This document shows positions 11,423-24,100 of a stretch of DNA of 64,000 nt, one piece after another. The translations under genes were made by a program, and so were the position numbers. Source of the stretch: Notospermus geniculatus (taxonomy: Eukaryota > Nemertea > Pilidiophora > Heteronemertea > Lineidae); assembly GCA_002633025.1 (NCBI GenBank), contig NMRB01001682.1, forward strand, positions 94,682 to 158,681. The letters are read 5' to 3'. The stretch's first letter is position 1. The number at the start of each line of letters is the position of its first letter. The notes beneath the pieces were generated by a model that made no database searches, was not told the DNA's origin, and saw nothing but the letters and a program-made list of their open reading frames with translations.

Positions 11423-11590
11423 CAATAGGAGTGGTCAGACGCGCCTATTGCCAAAAGATGGCAGCAAAGTCCTAGCGGACCAATACAAAAAATCTCCCCA
11501 TTGGTGCTCATTCAAGCATGAATGGCTCAGCTAGGCATTGAATTGGGCCGTAGTGACATCTATCGGTCAACTGGCTGAGAGCTTCTGCTG
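11423..11590. repeat. Dispersed repeat shared with 54484-55020
   Basis: It shares ccaaaagatggcagcaaag, a block around cggaccaatacaaaa, and ccgtagtgac then tggtcaactg with the later locus. In the later copy the two halves are separated by about 360 extra bases, so one copy carries an insertion or the other a deletion. Confidence 0.6.
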
Positions 11591-12171
11591 AACCATAATA
11601 AAAACCGTATGTGACGGGACAAAAGCCACGAAGAAACCGTCATCAATCGCTTGACAGGTGCAACCTCAGAAATATTTAATGCTGCCTCCGTATTAATAGC
11701 ATGAAATAGTGCTAACCCATGGGAAAATACATGATTAATTCAAACCCATCTTCGTGTGTACATGATGAATTCATACCGACAGCCCAGTGAATGAGACTTT
11801 TGAGTAAGACTCCTTGATACTAGCACGATATGCCACGGTTGGTGTCCTGAAATCGTCATACGATGTTGTATTTTGCAGTGGATGTTTCAGGGATATCACA
11901 AGAAGCAGAAATCATTGTTGCCATCAACCAACTCTCTGCTCCTTTTGCGATCGAAGTCCGGTTTTATTCTTGGGCACCAAGCCTGCCATTCAAATCATCA
12001 GTTTTTGGCAAACCGAATGACCATGCAAGGCCATAGATAGGCCCCTATAAATTGTTCCTCGGGGTCCCAAGGACGACAACTGAATTCGAGAAAGGACTGT
12101 AGGCTATTCCATTCCATTTTAGAAAGGAACTTACACGAGAAGCCACTGAGAAACGAACTGATTCTACCGCG

Positions 12172-15100
12172 ATGCCTGGTAGGATGTTATTTCGTGACGG
12201 AGGACGGTTTCTGTATCAGATAAACGATACAAGGTAAGGTGATTCCACTATTACCATATCAATTCATCGATCTGGGCGTCTCCATAGGCCTAGTTGTTCA
12301 AATGAAAGACCTTGACGTGAATCTAGTATGGCGTTATCTCCTTCGAGGCGAGGTCCTAAAGACTACTAATCAGTTTCGAACATCCCGGCCAGGGAACTTT
12401 TTCACCCTGCTTCCGTTTTTTTATAAACAGTGTGGATAATCCTGCCTTCACCATCGACTCGACAGCATATGAGATTCAGAAGGAACAGGAACAGGCGATC
12501 GATTCAGACGGAACCAGCCAAAGTTCCAGTCCTTCGAGTCCAAAAAGCAGTGCGACTACTGCTACTCCAACACCGCCGCCCCGGGTAACTTACACGGACG
12601 TCATCCTTCGTCGTTTTGAGAGTCTAGGGGTGAAACCTGGTTGTCGGTAATGCATCGGTTTGTTCATGTACATCTCTTCACAGGTTATTCCAAACTTGAC
12701 CCAAAGGCTGCACAAACATATGATTTTTCCAGTAATGCAAAGGAACCTGGGCCTACTTCATCCCTGTCAGCACCACAGCTCCTCTCAAAACCACGACCTC
12801 TTACTATGACATCATCATGACAACGGCAAATGAAACTTTTCGGCTCAACGTTTAGCTTTCAATACGTCAAGTATACCCTTGATCACAAAGAACAAAAGTC
12901 ATGTAGGGCCTAGCATGCACAATCACAGTTCAGGTTCAGGCCAAAGCCTGAACTTCCAGGACTGCGAATCTATTCTAAATTTTACAGCAACACCTGTGAA
13001 AGGAGCCTCGTGGTCACCATGGTTGCTATGGGTGTGATTATCATCGTCCTGCTGACAGTTGTCGGGATCATTGCAACAAGTAACAGGTGCAAGGAGACAC
13101 CCGTAGAACAGGTAAGGTAAAAAGTAGTCAGTGGCCTCTTCCCCTTGAAAAAAACAGGACTGCATCGAGGTCTATATACTGTTTGATAGTTGATAGTATG
13201 AGGGACACGTTGCAAAGGAACTTGCGGATGTTGTGACTGCACGAGGTTTGATGATTCGACTTCCCAATCCATAACAAACTAGGCAAAAACATGCAATACA
13301 AAAGTGTATACAAAATATACGAATAGGCCTATACATGTATATGCATACAAAATACATGTATACAAAATACATACAAAATATAATACGAAGGAGTGCAAGT
13401 GGTGCATATAAAACTCGGTAGGCCTACTGTACATTACGGTGGCATGCGACGGTTGTAACGATGGGAGAACTCAAATGGAGCCAAGGACGGTTATAGACTG
13501 CTACTAGTACTCTTCCCCAACAGAAGTTCTGCACAAATCCGAGGTGTTTCAAGCTTGCGTCAGGGATCCTCAAGTCCATGAACGCCAGTATCAGCCCCTG
13601 TAACGACTTCTTCCAATACGCTTGCGGCGGATGGATCAAGGATGCAAAAATTCCACAGAACACAACACCAAATTATTGGTTCCCGAGGTTCGCCACGGAA
13701 CAGAAAATCATTCAGTTTTATGAAGGTAGGTGCAGTTTTGTGTCGTCAGAGACAATAGTCTTGTGTGTCACATCCCAAAAAAATACCTGTAGTGTATAGG
13801 GTTATGACGAGTCGACGAGACATGAGGTTGATGCTGAGGTGACTGAAAGGACATAGTGTGAACCCAGCAGATGAGGCTGAATATGCAGGAGCGCAACGTG
13901 ATGGAAATTGGTGCGGCGAAGCGAAGGAAGAGGGCCGTAGCAAGAGGCCAAAGCATTATTGGACCTGGTGAGTATACAGAAGAGACCATCGGGAGCTAGT
14001 AAAAGGCAGACATGTTGTCGAGAATGAAGAGCATGCAGACCGGCGAAGTCGCCGGTCCAATTTAGTTCAGATGATTTCAAATGCTGATGAAGTTACTTTG
14101 GTTGTTAAACAGTTTTCCTACATAACGTACGTTCCAGGTGTGTTACAGTCTGATCCGACACCAAATGATATCGAGGCGTTCAACACTGTGCGCAAGTTTT
14201 TCAGGAGTTGCATGGATATGGAACGAAGGGACGCTTACGGATTGCAACCAGGTAACCGCCACTTCCTTCAAATTCGTCTGCGATAATCGCCATGTGGTGG
14301 AGGAACCTGTTGTAGTGTTGTGTTCTAATCTGATGAAAAGTCAGGTGGGGTATTAATTGTAGATGAAAAAATTATGGACGAATCATTCAAGTAACACGTT
14401 CTTCACACCTGGACCATCATGCAAAGATAGGCCTAGTTGATTGCAAAATTAGCATCGTTCAAACACTGTCCAGTGAGTATGTTTCCCAGCCAACAATGTC
14501 GGGGTAAATATATTTCTTGAGTGATGAATACGACTTGCATTTCATTTTAGTGGTTACCATGATGAAATCCTTCGGTATCCTTGACGTTTTCATCAACCGT
14601 TCGCCATCCTTCAATCCTATGACCTTCGAACTCACGAACAGCCTTGTCGGTCTCGCACGCGTTGGGTCTTTCCCGCTATTTCGTGTCGAAGCAGTCTCCA
14701 ATAGTACAAAAAGCGACAGGAACGTTGTTGTGGTAATAAACCTCTTCGAATCCATATAATATTCTCATTGCAAATTCCATTTTCTTCCCGCTTGTCCGAG
14801 GGTCCACATTCTCCTTTTGGTCTTTCCGATACACCCCTTTCTCCTCTAGCCAAGGAATAAGAAGTGAATAAAGGGGAACATATTTAATTTGCTGTTTCTG
14901 ACACACTCAAAGCCTTTGGGATGGCATTTTCAGGTGAAGCCACCACTTATTTGGGAAGAGGTATTCAGAAATGGACGACCTGATTTTACTGTGAGTACAT
15001 GGTACATATATTGTACACCGTGAGTGCGAAAAGGATATCATCACAGAAAATTCGTTTCCATGAAAATATTCTGCAACATGTGTACTGTGAAGCGTGTGGC

Positions 15101-18100
15101 AGGACGAGGTCTTGAATGAGGCCAATTTCAAACGATGAAATGTACAGTAGCCGCCATTGACGAGCGAAGGGATCGACAAATCCATCTATCTCATCCGAGG
15201 AGAACGCCTCAATCTGAAACCAGAGTGAGACGGTGAGGACCCCCCCCCCCAAAAAAAAAGAAAAATCTGAACGAACTCTTCTCATTTCAGAAAGCCTATC
15301 GTCTTTATGATACATCATACGTGATTGATACAACTGCGGTCAAGGATGTCATTGACTTCGTAACCGTCCTCAAGACAGTACGTTTCCACATTGAATCATT
15401 GTCAATTTGTCTGAGACGGTGAAGGTGTTTCAATCCGACGCTGTTGAGAACCACTCCAGTTACTGACAAATAAGGCAGAGTTTACAATGACGGTGCTTTT
15501 ATGTATACTTCGAAACAATCTCTTGCAGCATTCTACCGGGCAAACTGGTGACGTATACCACGAATTTATCTGGAACAAGTACACACTTGGCGAGATGTCC
15601 GCTAAACTGACCACGAAGATAGACTGGAGGCGGTTCTTTGACGGTCTTCTTCTCGACGCCATTGATTCTGACTACACCGTTTTCGTCTGCAAACCAAGTT
15701 ACTTCACCAGACTTGGGGAACTTCTGGAGGAGACCTCAGATAAGTACGTAGTGCCTTGTAACGCCGACAGATGTTCAACTTCAAAAGCAATCCGTGGTGC
15801 GCACAACCGAGGATGTTGTTGTCGAGCGAATCATCAACTGGTGTTCGAGTAATCGGACGAGTTTGGCGGTAGATGTCGGAACTTATGGCAAGACTCCGTA
15901 GACTTGGTGGGTTTGCTTTCGGGGAGTAAGTCATGTGATTCGTAGTCACCCTTGTTTTCGTTGTCTGGTGAAACTGCTTCCAGGTGTCCCTCATTCGTCT
16001 TCCGTTCTGTCTCCAGGGTGACAAATAACGCTCTACTCACGGGGGTCCTCCTCGGATCCTTACCCCATTCATCCAACCTTGCCTTGGATGTGTACGCGAC
16101 ATACGCCGATCTTCCTTCGCTTTGGGATTCTTGCTACCGCCTGACGTGGAAACTCTTTAGAACGGCCATGGAGGCGGTCTTCGTGAGGAAGTTCGTCACC
16201 ACCCGGGTCTACGACGACAGAATGACCAAACAGGTACTTCCACCGTTGAAGAACCTCTGATCATGATGGCGTCATGGAGTAACCCGTCCCTACATTTGAT
16301 ATGAGGAGGTTGGGGCTCTGATCATGATGGCGTCATGGAGTACCCGTCCCTACATTTGATATGAGGAGGTTGGGGCTCAATTTTTATTGACGACAGCCGA
16401 CAAGTATTACTATATTGCTGTTGGTGAGGGTGTTGTTTAATTGATATTTTTCTTCTCTATATTATAGATTAAGAAATTGTTTCACCATATTAGAGAGGAG
16501 TTTACGAGAGATATCGATGCCGCCAAGTGGTTGGACGATGCAAGCCGGTCGGCTTCTAAGGAGAAAGCTTCCTCACTGAAGGTTGAGGCCAACTATCCGC
16601 GTTATCTTCAGGATGATCATTACGTGAATAAGGTTTCACTGGTGAGAGTTCAGTTGGAAGCAACCCTAATCAGATCGTGTGGGGGTGGTGCAGTGGGTGG
16701 TATACGCACCCGCACTTTTTGCAGTAAATTATAGCTCTGGAGTAACTAACAAATTTAATGACTGGAAGGTGGCCTATTGATTTTACGACATTCAATGCCG
16801 TTTCATGACCCTGCAAGAACTTAAGGCGGGGGGCTACCTATAGCTGAGCTCATTCCCTAGTGGCAATCCACGCAACTGGCCTTTGTGCGACCAGTCATTC
16901 ACATTCAGATTAAATCCGCTCAACACCCTGGTATACTGTTTTCGAAAACCAATCTTCAGTGTACGTGCCGACCCTAAATCTTTTGTGTCCACTGCGGGTA
17001 TTGTTCAGCTCTGTCATTATTGCCATATTTGCATTCTAGGGCAACACGATCGCCTTTTTTGGATAGTTGGTCGGGAATATGAAATATTTCAAAAACTGTA
17101 AATCGAGCATTTTTTGGCATTAAATAGTTTATACCAATTTAAAATGGAAAGTACTTTCGTAAAAAACGGATCGTTAGGCCCTGCAGGCATCAGGCCTGTA
17201 TGTTACAGACTATGTGGGAAACTGATGTGTCGCATCCCAAGTCTGCAAAATTGTTTGCGAACTCAAATTTTGACAACTCGTTATAACTTAATTAACTCCA
17301 TCGTAATTGGTCAAAATGAACAATTCTTTCACAGAACGGGAGCATAAAGGTTGTAGCTAAAACATTTTGTTGACATCAATTATGCAGTTACTTTTTGTCA
17401 TGAATATGTTAGGACGCTTGTTTTCAAAGAGCGTCAATAAAGTCGGCATAGGTAGCCCCCCGCCTTAATAGAATTCAAGCTATATACACCTTGATTTTCA
17501 GTTAAAATTCCCGTGTCTTCCATTAGTGCACAACATTACCATCAACACCGAAGTTTAGTTTGGAAGGTTAATTTTGATACCGCGTAAAACTAAAGCGCCC
17601 TATTTCAGATTATGCATCCACCGGTCTATGAGATGAGAGAGTTTCTGTCGCTCAACGTTCGCTATCACATTGTTCGGAAGATGCTTGAAAACAAATAATT
17701 CACACGTCGTTTTGTATACTAGTATCACTTATTTTCAAGTCCCGGTCATGCCGCTGTCCCCATATTGTAGGGAGACACGGCCAGACGGGAACAACTAGAT
17801 ACGTCACTTGTAGGCCTTCACATCATGGCCTACTGCATGCAACTCCAAAGAAATTTCGGGCCATCGCACTTCTCTGCATTTATTTTCAGGTGGCTGTGTC
17901 GCCAACAACCTTCTTCGATAACGTTATCAACGCCAACAGACGCCTCATGGACAGGTTTTTAGACTCGTTCAGGAATCCGAAAAACAGGGAGTAAGAATTA
18001 CAAAATGGTATTGGTTTTCCATTATTTTGGCCAAAATTGGCCCAATACAATACATACCATAAAATCTCGATGGTATAAAGGCGCCGCTGGCGCTCCACGT

Positions 18101-21100
18101 GACAGTTTTTTATCGAAAGTTTGCTGTCAGATAGTCAATTATTGCTCTCAGACAGCAACAATTGCTTATTGCTGTCTGACAGCAATAATTGACTCTACTC
18201 TCTGACAGCAAACTTTCGATAGAAAACTGTCACGTGGAGCGGCGCCTTTAGGCTGCCTCATCAGAAGGCCTAGGTCACGATAGGCTACAGGACATACGAA
18301 AACTACCAGAGGGCCTATTGGTCTACCATTGACCTCACCTTGGCCTCAGTCATTAGTTCAGGAGTTATTGCATTTTTTAGTTTTTTTATTTCCGCCACCT
18401 GGTGGCCAAGCGAAGAATCGAATCGGACCGAAACTTGGTGTCATAGGTCATCTGACCTAGGGGTGTACATGTATAAAGTTTCAGGTCAGTAGTCCCTGTA
18501 GTCACGAAACGTGCCCTGCTAACGGACAACGACGGACGACGACGACACACGACGACGGACGCTGCACCATCACCCCAGGTGAGCTAAAAAGCCAGCACTA
18601 AAAGCCTGCAGGTATCCAATGCTGGAAAATCTAGGCCTCCACAAACCACGGGTGTTTCACTTTCAGGAGATGATGACAAGCTAAAATAAATGGTAGGCCT
18701 AACTAGGCCTCTGCATTATACGTAGGCCGAGGTCTACTTTGTCACTGATTGCACTTGGTAGGTGCATGGAGGTAATATTGAGAAGGAGCGAGCACGGCTC
18801 TAATCGCTGTGACCACAATTCCACGCCCCCATTGTTTGCCTTTGTTCCCGCGTATTACATCGATGCAGTATGCAATGCATTGTGAAAACGAACATTGAGC
18901 CGGCCGGCAAAACAATCTGCACTTGCATGTGCGGGTCACGCCCACGGCCACGGCCCTATTAAGGCTATACATTGTACTGTAAAGTCTGAACCAACTGGAG
19001 CGTTCACGCCGCGTTTTAACGCCAAGTCTATTGTTCGGAGGCAAACCTTGAATCATGGAATTACATCATTACCTGCGTTATTCTAGTGAACAGGCCTGCG
19101 GGATCAGCGCAGAGCATGGCAGACGTGCATTCCGCGCTCATGGCGCTTGCAAAAGACGCGCCACGTTGTGCATGTCGCCGGGGGTTTACTATGTAACACT
19201 GATTCCGCGGCTGCCGGACGCTAAGGACTTGTGTCCACATGTGCGTTTTACGCTGCGTGATGCGTTAAATCTTTTGTTATTGTCCGCCGCTCTGCTTCCA
19301 AACAATGGGCGAAGCGTCAAAACGCAGCGTAAAACGCACATGTGGACACAAGTCCTCTTCGGTATCTTTTTCATGCACGTTTCTGTTCAGAATGCGGTTG
19401 AACGTTTTCTCCTGGTTTCAGATGGTCCATACCAGTAAACGAAGTATTTGTTCATTATGATCCACTACAGAATAAAATCGGTGGGTAGCTACTTCTTACT
19501 ATAAAGGCCCCCAGTGAGAGGGGTTTTTTAAAGATTGGAGATCAAATTCGACATAGCCTACACAGCAGACCTCTAACAACGGAGCGGCGAAGTGGGGGGG
19601 GGGGGGGCNNNNNNNNGCGGCCTAAATTGGGAGGGTCACGTGCCCCCCCCCCCCCGGCCCAGATCCGTCGAGGTAACTGCCAGTTGCTCCGAGTTCCTCT
19701 CAATCGCTGAAATGTCGACCTGCGCGTGGGTTTTTTATCTGCGACCGTCCGTCGAGTTGCTTCAAGACGTAATGTCGACCTACATGTATATGCACCTTAA
19801 AATACCATGGAGACTTCACTTTCTAAAAAAAATGTGCAGCAATGGTGCACGCCTATCTTGTGTTTTTCGCATCTGCAGTCGTTCCAGCCGGTATCATGCA
19901 GAGTCCATTCTATCATCGAGATGAACCCCAGTGTATGAAATATGGTACCCTTGGAGTTGAGATTGCCAGGCAAATAATTAAAGCCTTTGATGCGGAAGGT
20001 AACAGGCCTTGACTTAGAGCAAATCGCTCTGTCCTCTTTCTCGTTTTTACCGTCTCTCTGCGTAACAACAATGTATATTCTCTCTCTGACTTTATATGGA
20101 AACTGCTCTGCTTACTATTTTAGGGCGATTGTTCGACAAAAATGGTAAATTTTTATCCATTTGGAATTCAAAAACAGCAAACGCTTTTAACGAATCACTG
20201 TCGTGTTTCATCAAGCAGTATAACCGTTTTCAAGTGACGGCACATCCTTTCGGCGACGTTGTCTATAAAGTTGACGGTAAAAAGACTGTTTTGGAGAACG
20301 CACGGGATGCTGCTGGGATCAATTTGGCGTTCAAGGTACGGTTACTTGGCCAAGCTGAATCTCCCAACTGCGTCTTCCCATTCAACGTTTTGGAACTTGC
20401 AGATACCGACACCTTCATTATCACCATCTGTTAATGTATTCATCAAATTCTACTAACTTACATGTAAGTGAACACTTAGTATTCTTAGTACATGTACTTA
20501 CATGTATATGAATAGTACTAGTATGTAAGTGTCTCCAGGGGGAGTGATGTGGTGTCCCTTCCGCTTCGTTGGTCACGGCGCGGAAAAAAAACAATGCTTT
20601 CGAGCGTTTTCGCGCACGCAAACGCGCCAATAGTAGTTCGGTCAATAGCTCAAAATTGTGACCCGATCAGGACAAAGCGGACAAAAGCGCCATTTTTGGC
20701 CCAAAATGTTCCTTTAATATGGTACTTCAATTCTAGAAGGGGAGCCCAAGTCAGATCACCATGGTAACGTCAAAATCGGTGTTGGAGTTTAGGACACTGA
20801 CTTTATCATTGGACCCAAGAACTGAGCTTTGTACAGGAAAATGGAACCCATGTACAGCTAACTTTTGAACGGTTGGATTTACACCCCATAAATGTATTAT
20901 CAACAGATAGAAACATGGGCGCCCCTTCTAGAATTGAAGTACCATATTAAAGGAACATTTGGGCAAAAAATGGCGCTTTTGTCCAGTTTGTCCCGATTTT
21001 TCTCGTTATTGACTCTACTATAGGGAGTTTTCGCAAAGCCCCTGAAACGCCACCGCGAACGTCTACCCTTTTGTTCGGTGCTGTCTTCGTGGCATCGAAC

Positions 21101-24100
21101 AATGGGTTTGGTGTTCGCGTTGGCGTTTCGGGGGCTTTGCGAAAACTCCCTATTGGAAAGCAGGCCTTAGGTGTAACACAAAGCAGACACCTCCAAATTC
21201 CAATATATCTATCAAGTTGTTAATTATTTTATTGTTTATTCCGTTCTTTTAAAGGCTTATCACCGATTGGTCAAATCAGGCATTGGTGACAACATGCTTC
21301 CCGGTTTTCCATCGAGCTTTAGGCCTGATAATTTAGCCGGGGGGTAGGGGGGGGGGGTATTTACCCCCTCAATAATTGTGGGTGATGTGCCCTTTTTGGT
21401 TGGGGTGCCCTTTTGAAAAGGGCAGGCAATTCCCAAAAGGGCACTTTGCACGCCCCTCCAAGTGTTATGTCTATCGACCACCGCCCAGATGCCAGGAAAT
21501 CGCATTTCCCGTGCTTCAGAATCAAAATTTTCTCGGGGAGTAGGGCATTTTGGTTCGTTGTGCTTTGAAATTATACTTAACTTAATCTCTCCAGACCCGT
21601 AGGCCTACCTAGCATAGGGATGGGGGGGCACACGCCCCCCGCCCAGGCCAATCGTTCAAAAACATTTTTTTCAGCAAAATCAAATGGGAAAAAAGATCAT
21701 TATTTTTATTGTTCGTGTCTCAGGGTGCAGGAAATTGACCTAAAATCACATCTCAGAGCTTCTAATTTTCAAAATTTTCCTGGGGCGCTTCCATCACAGC
21801 TCAACCTAGAACAATCGGTGAGGTTTTTTTTTTTTTTTTGGGCACCACGCATTAACGAAAATTATCTTGAACTCAGGTTGAGCCACAGCTTTTCAAATGT
21901 TGAGGTTTAGGCCACACTTTTTTTATTCTTTGGTTTACGGGCCCGCCGACGTGGCAAAATGCCATTCCGAAAAAAAAATAAAATTGGGAAAATCAGTTCG
22001 TTTTATTTCCGCCGAAGTTCAAATGAGGTCTTCTGAGAAAAAAACAAACAAATGGAGTTGTTTTTATTCCCGCCGACCTTGATTTCAGCAGTCACGACAG
22101 CTAGAAATAAACAAAACCAACTGGTACATGTCTATTTCTGGCAGCGAGGACGGAAAGAAGCAGAAAAGAGGCATTTATCAAGAATTTATTTGGTTTTTTA
22201 TTTCCTCCGATTTGTCTAACTTGTCATTCTGAAGCTGAAAATGCAAAAAATGAACTGAACCGAAGTTTTTTTAATTTTTATTTCGTCCTCCGTACCGGGG
22301 TTCAAAATCTTTATGCCCGTAAACCAAAGTATATAATAACCGTGGCCTTACCAGGGCATGAAGTGACAATGGAAAAGTTGTGGCTCAACCTGAGTTCAAG
22401 ATAATCTTCGTTGGTGCATACGGCCCTAGAGTTTTCGCAAATCCCCCGAAACGCCAATGCAAATCTATCCCGTCGTTTGGTACGCTCTTCCAGTGATCGA
22501 ACAATGGAATTGGCCTTCACATCGGCGTTTTGGGGGTTTTGCCACAACTCTTTTTTATTCACTTGACCGCATATCCATTGTTCCTTCATATTAACAATGG
22601 TCTTATTTAATCCGACGGTTTTTGTCAACTTGAGTGATATGAATAAAAGCTGGCAAATGCTTTTACTTCAGATTTGTACAGCATAGCGTGGTGCATTGTA
22701 CTGCAAAATCCAAGTAAAAGCATTTACTAGTCTTTATTCATATCACCCATTGTTTCTTTTCAGACTATGTGCTTTCGAGGAGACGATCATTCACTCGCAA
22801 TTCATATGAAAACAGAGAAATATTCCCCCTTACCCGCTAGGTTTGTGAATTTAAACGACGTATTCTATTGGTTGAGGCCGAGAACGTGCATAGCCAGCGA
22901 AGTTGAATGATTGGCTTGCGAGCAGCGGCTATTGAGCTGATTGGCTGCACCGAATGCATGGGATGTGTTGATTGGTTGAGAGGAGGACTGTGCTCAGCTG
23001 ACAGGCTCGCGTTGACAAGACACGGACATGGTTTGGATCGCGCGCGTAGACTGGTCCTCTGTCGTGCACGTAGTTCGTACAAGTGGAGGGACGGAGCCCA
23101 TTACGACAGCGGACCAGTCTAGATCGCGCGTTGACAGACCCCGTGACAGACAAGCTGGCGAAGTTGGCAAAAACGTTCGAAAAAAGGATAGGATGTAACA
23201 ATGACTAGAAATTTTGCACACTCTCCAGTTTTTGTACGATTATACAGACGAATAATACGTCGTTTTCAGCTTCTGATCTTGGGCGTGGCCTATAGGCATA
23301 TTGTCGAATAATGTTCATTTATCTTCAGATACTGTATGATTTTACCATCTTTGAGGAAAATCATGTTATCTTTCTTTTCAGAGTTCGGGCTTACGTTATG
23401 AATTCGAAGGATTTTTCCGAGACATTTGGTTGTTTGCCAGGTGCCAAGAACGTAATGTCGACCTACATGTATATGCACCTTAAAATACCATGGAGACTTT
23501 ACTTTCTAAAAAAATTGTGCAGCAATGGTGCACGCCTATCTTGTGTTTTTCGTATCTGCAGTCGTTCCAGCCGGTATCCTGCAGAGTCCATTCTATCATC
23601 GAGAAGAACCCCAGTGTATGAAATATGGTACCCTTGGAGTTGAGATTGCCAGGCAAATAATTAAAGCCTTTGATGCGGAAGGTAACAGGCCTTGGCTTAG
23701 AGCAAACCGCTCTGTCCTCTTTCTCGTTTTTACCGTCTCTCTGCGTATAGGCCTATTATACAATGTATATTCTCTCTCTGACTTTATATGGAAACTGCTC
23801 TGCTTACTATTTTAGGGCGATTGTTCGACAAAAATGGTAAATTTTTATCCATTTGGAATTCAAAAACAGCAAACGCTTTTAACGAATCACTGCCGTGTTT
23901 CATCAAGCAGTATAACCGTTTTCAAGTGACGGCACATCCTTTCGGCGACGTTGTCTATAAAGTTGACGGTAAAAAGACTGTTTTGGAGAACGCACGGGAT
24001 GCTGCTGGGATCAATTTGGCGTTCAAGGTACGGTTACTTGGCCAAGCTGAAATCTCCCAACTGCGTCTTCCCATTCAACGTTTTGGAACTTGCAGATACC

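Larger units (their letters stand above)
10367..12171. other. Intergenic region between PAN/FN2 copy 2 and the M13 gene
   Basis: No coding exon was identified. It contains a 189-bp foldback element (10934-11122) and a dispersed repeat (about 11423-11590). A pyrimidine-rich acceptor-like stretch at about 12110-12122 just before the M13 start codon leaves open a further 5' UTR exon upstream. No convincing core promoter can be named. Confidence 0.5.
19840..23448 (+). pseudogene. First (broken) set of M13 3' exons
   Basis: Exons 19840-19998 and 20124-20335 are intact and carry the altered zinc motif (AGG CAA ATA ATT AAA at 19968-19982). The third exon starts at 21255 (AYHRLVKSGIGDNM) but is cut at about 21332, where G-rich repeat sequence replaces the codons for LFFISLAQ and the splice donor. 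The fourth exon, 22764-22840, is intact (TMCFRGDDHS). The last exon, 23382-23448, stops being homologous after LPGAK and reads into the next unit. This set cannot make a normal C-terminus alone. Its first two exons are phase-compatible with the third exon of set two, so a hybrid transcript is possible. Confidence 0.8.

Noticed and set aside
12683-12820. Extra exon of the M13 gene after the acceptor at about 12682
   Set aside because: It has open frames, but the exon ending at 12646 joins the TM exon at 12988 in perfect phase, and joining through this block gives a stop in the needed phase.
17610-17697. Exon-like frame IMHPPVYEMREF after a good acceptor in the M13 gene
   Set aside because: No donor before the stop codon. 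The exons at 16468-16632 and 17890-17990 join directly in phase and give the expected family sequence.
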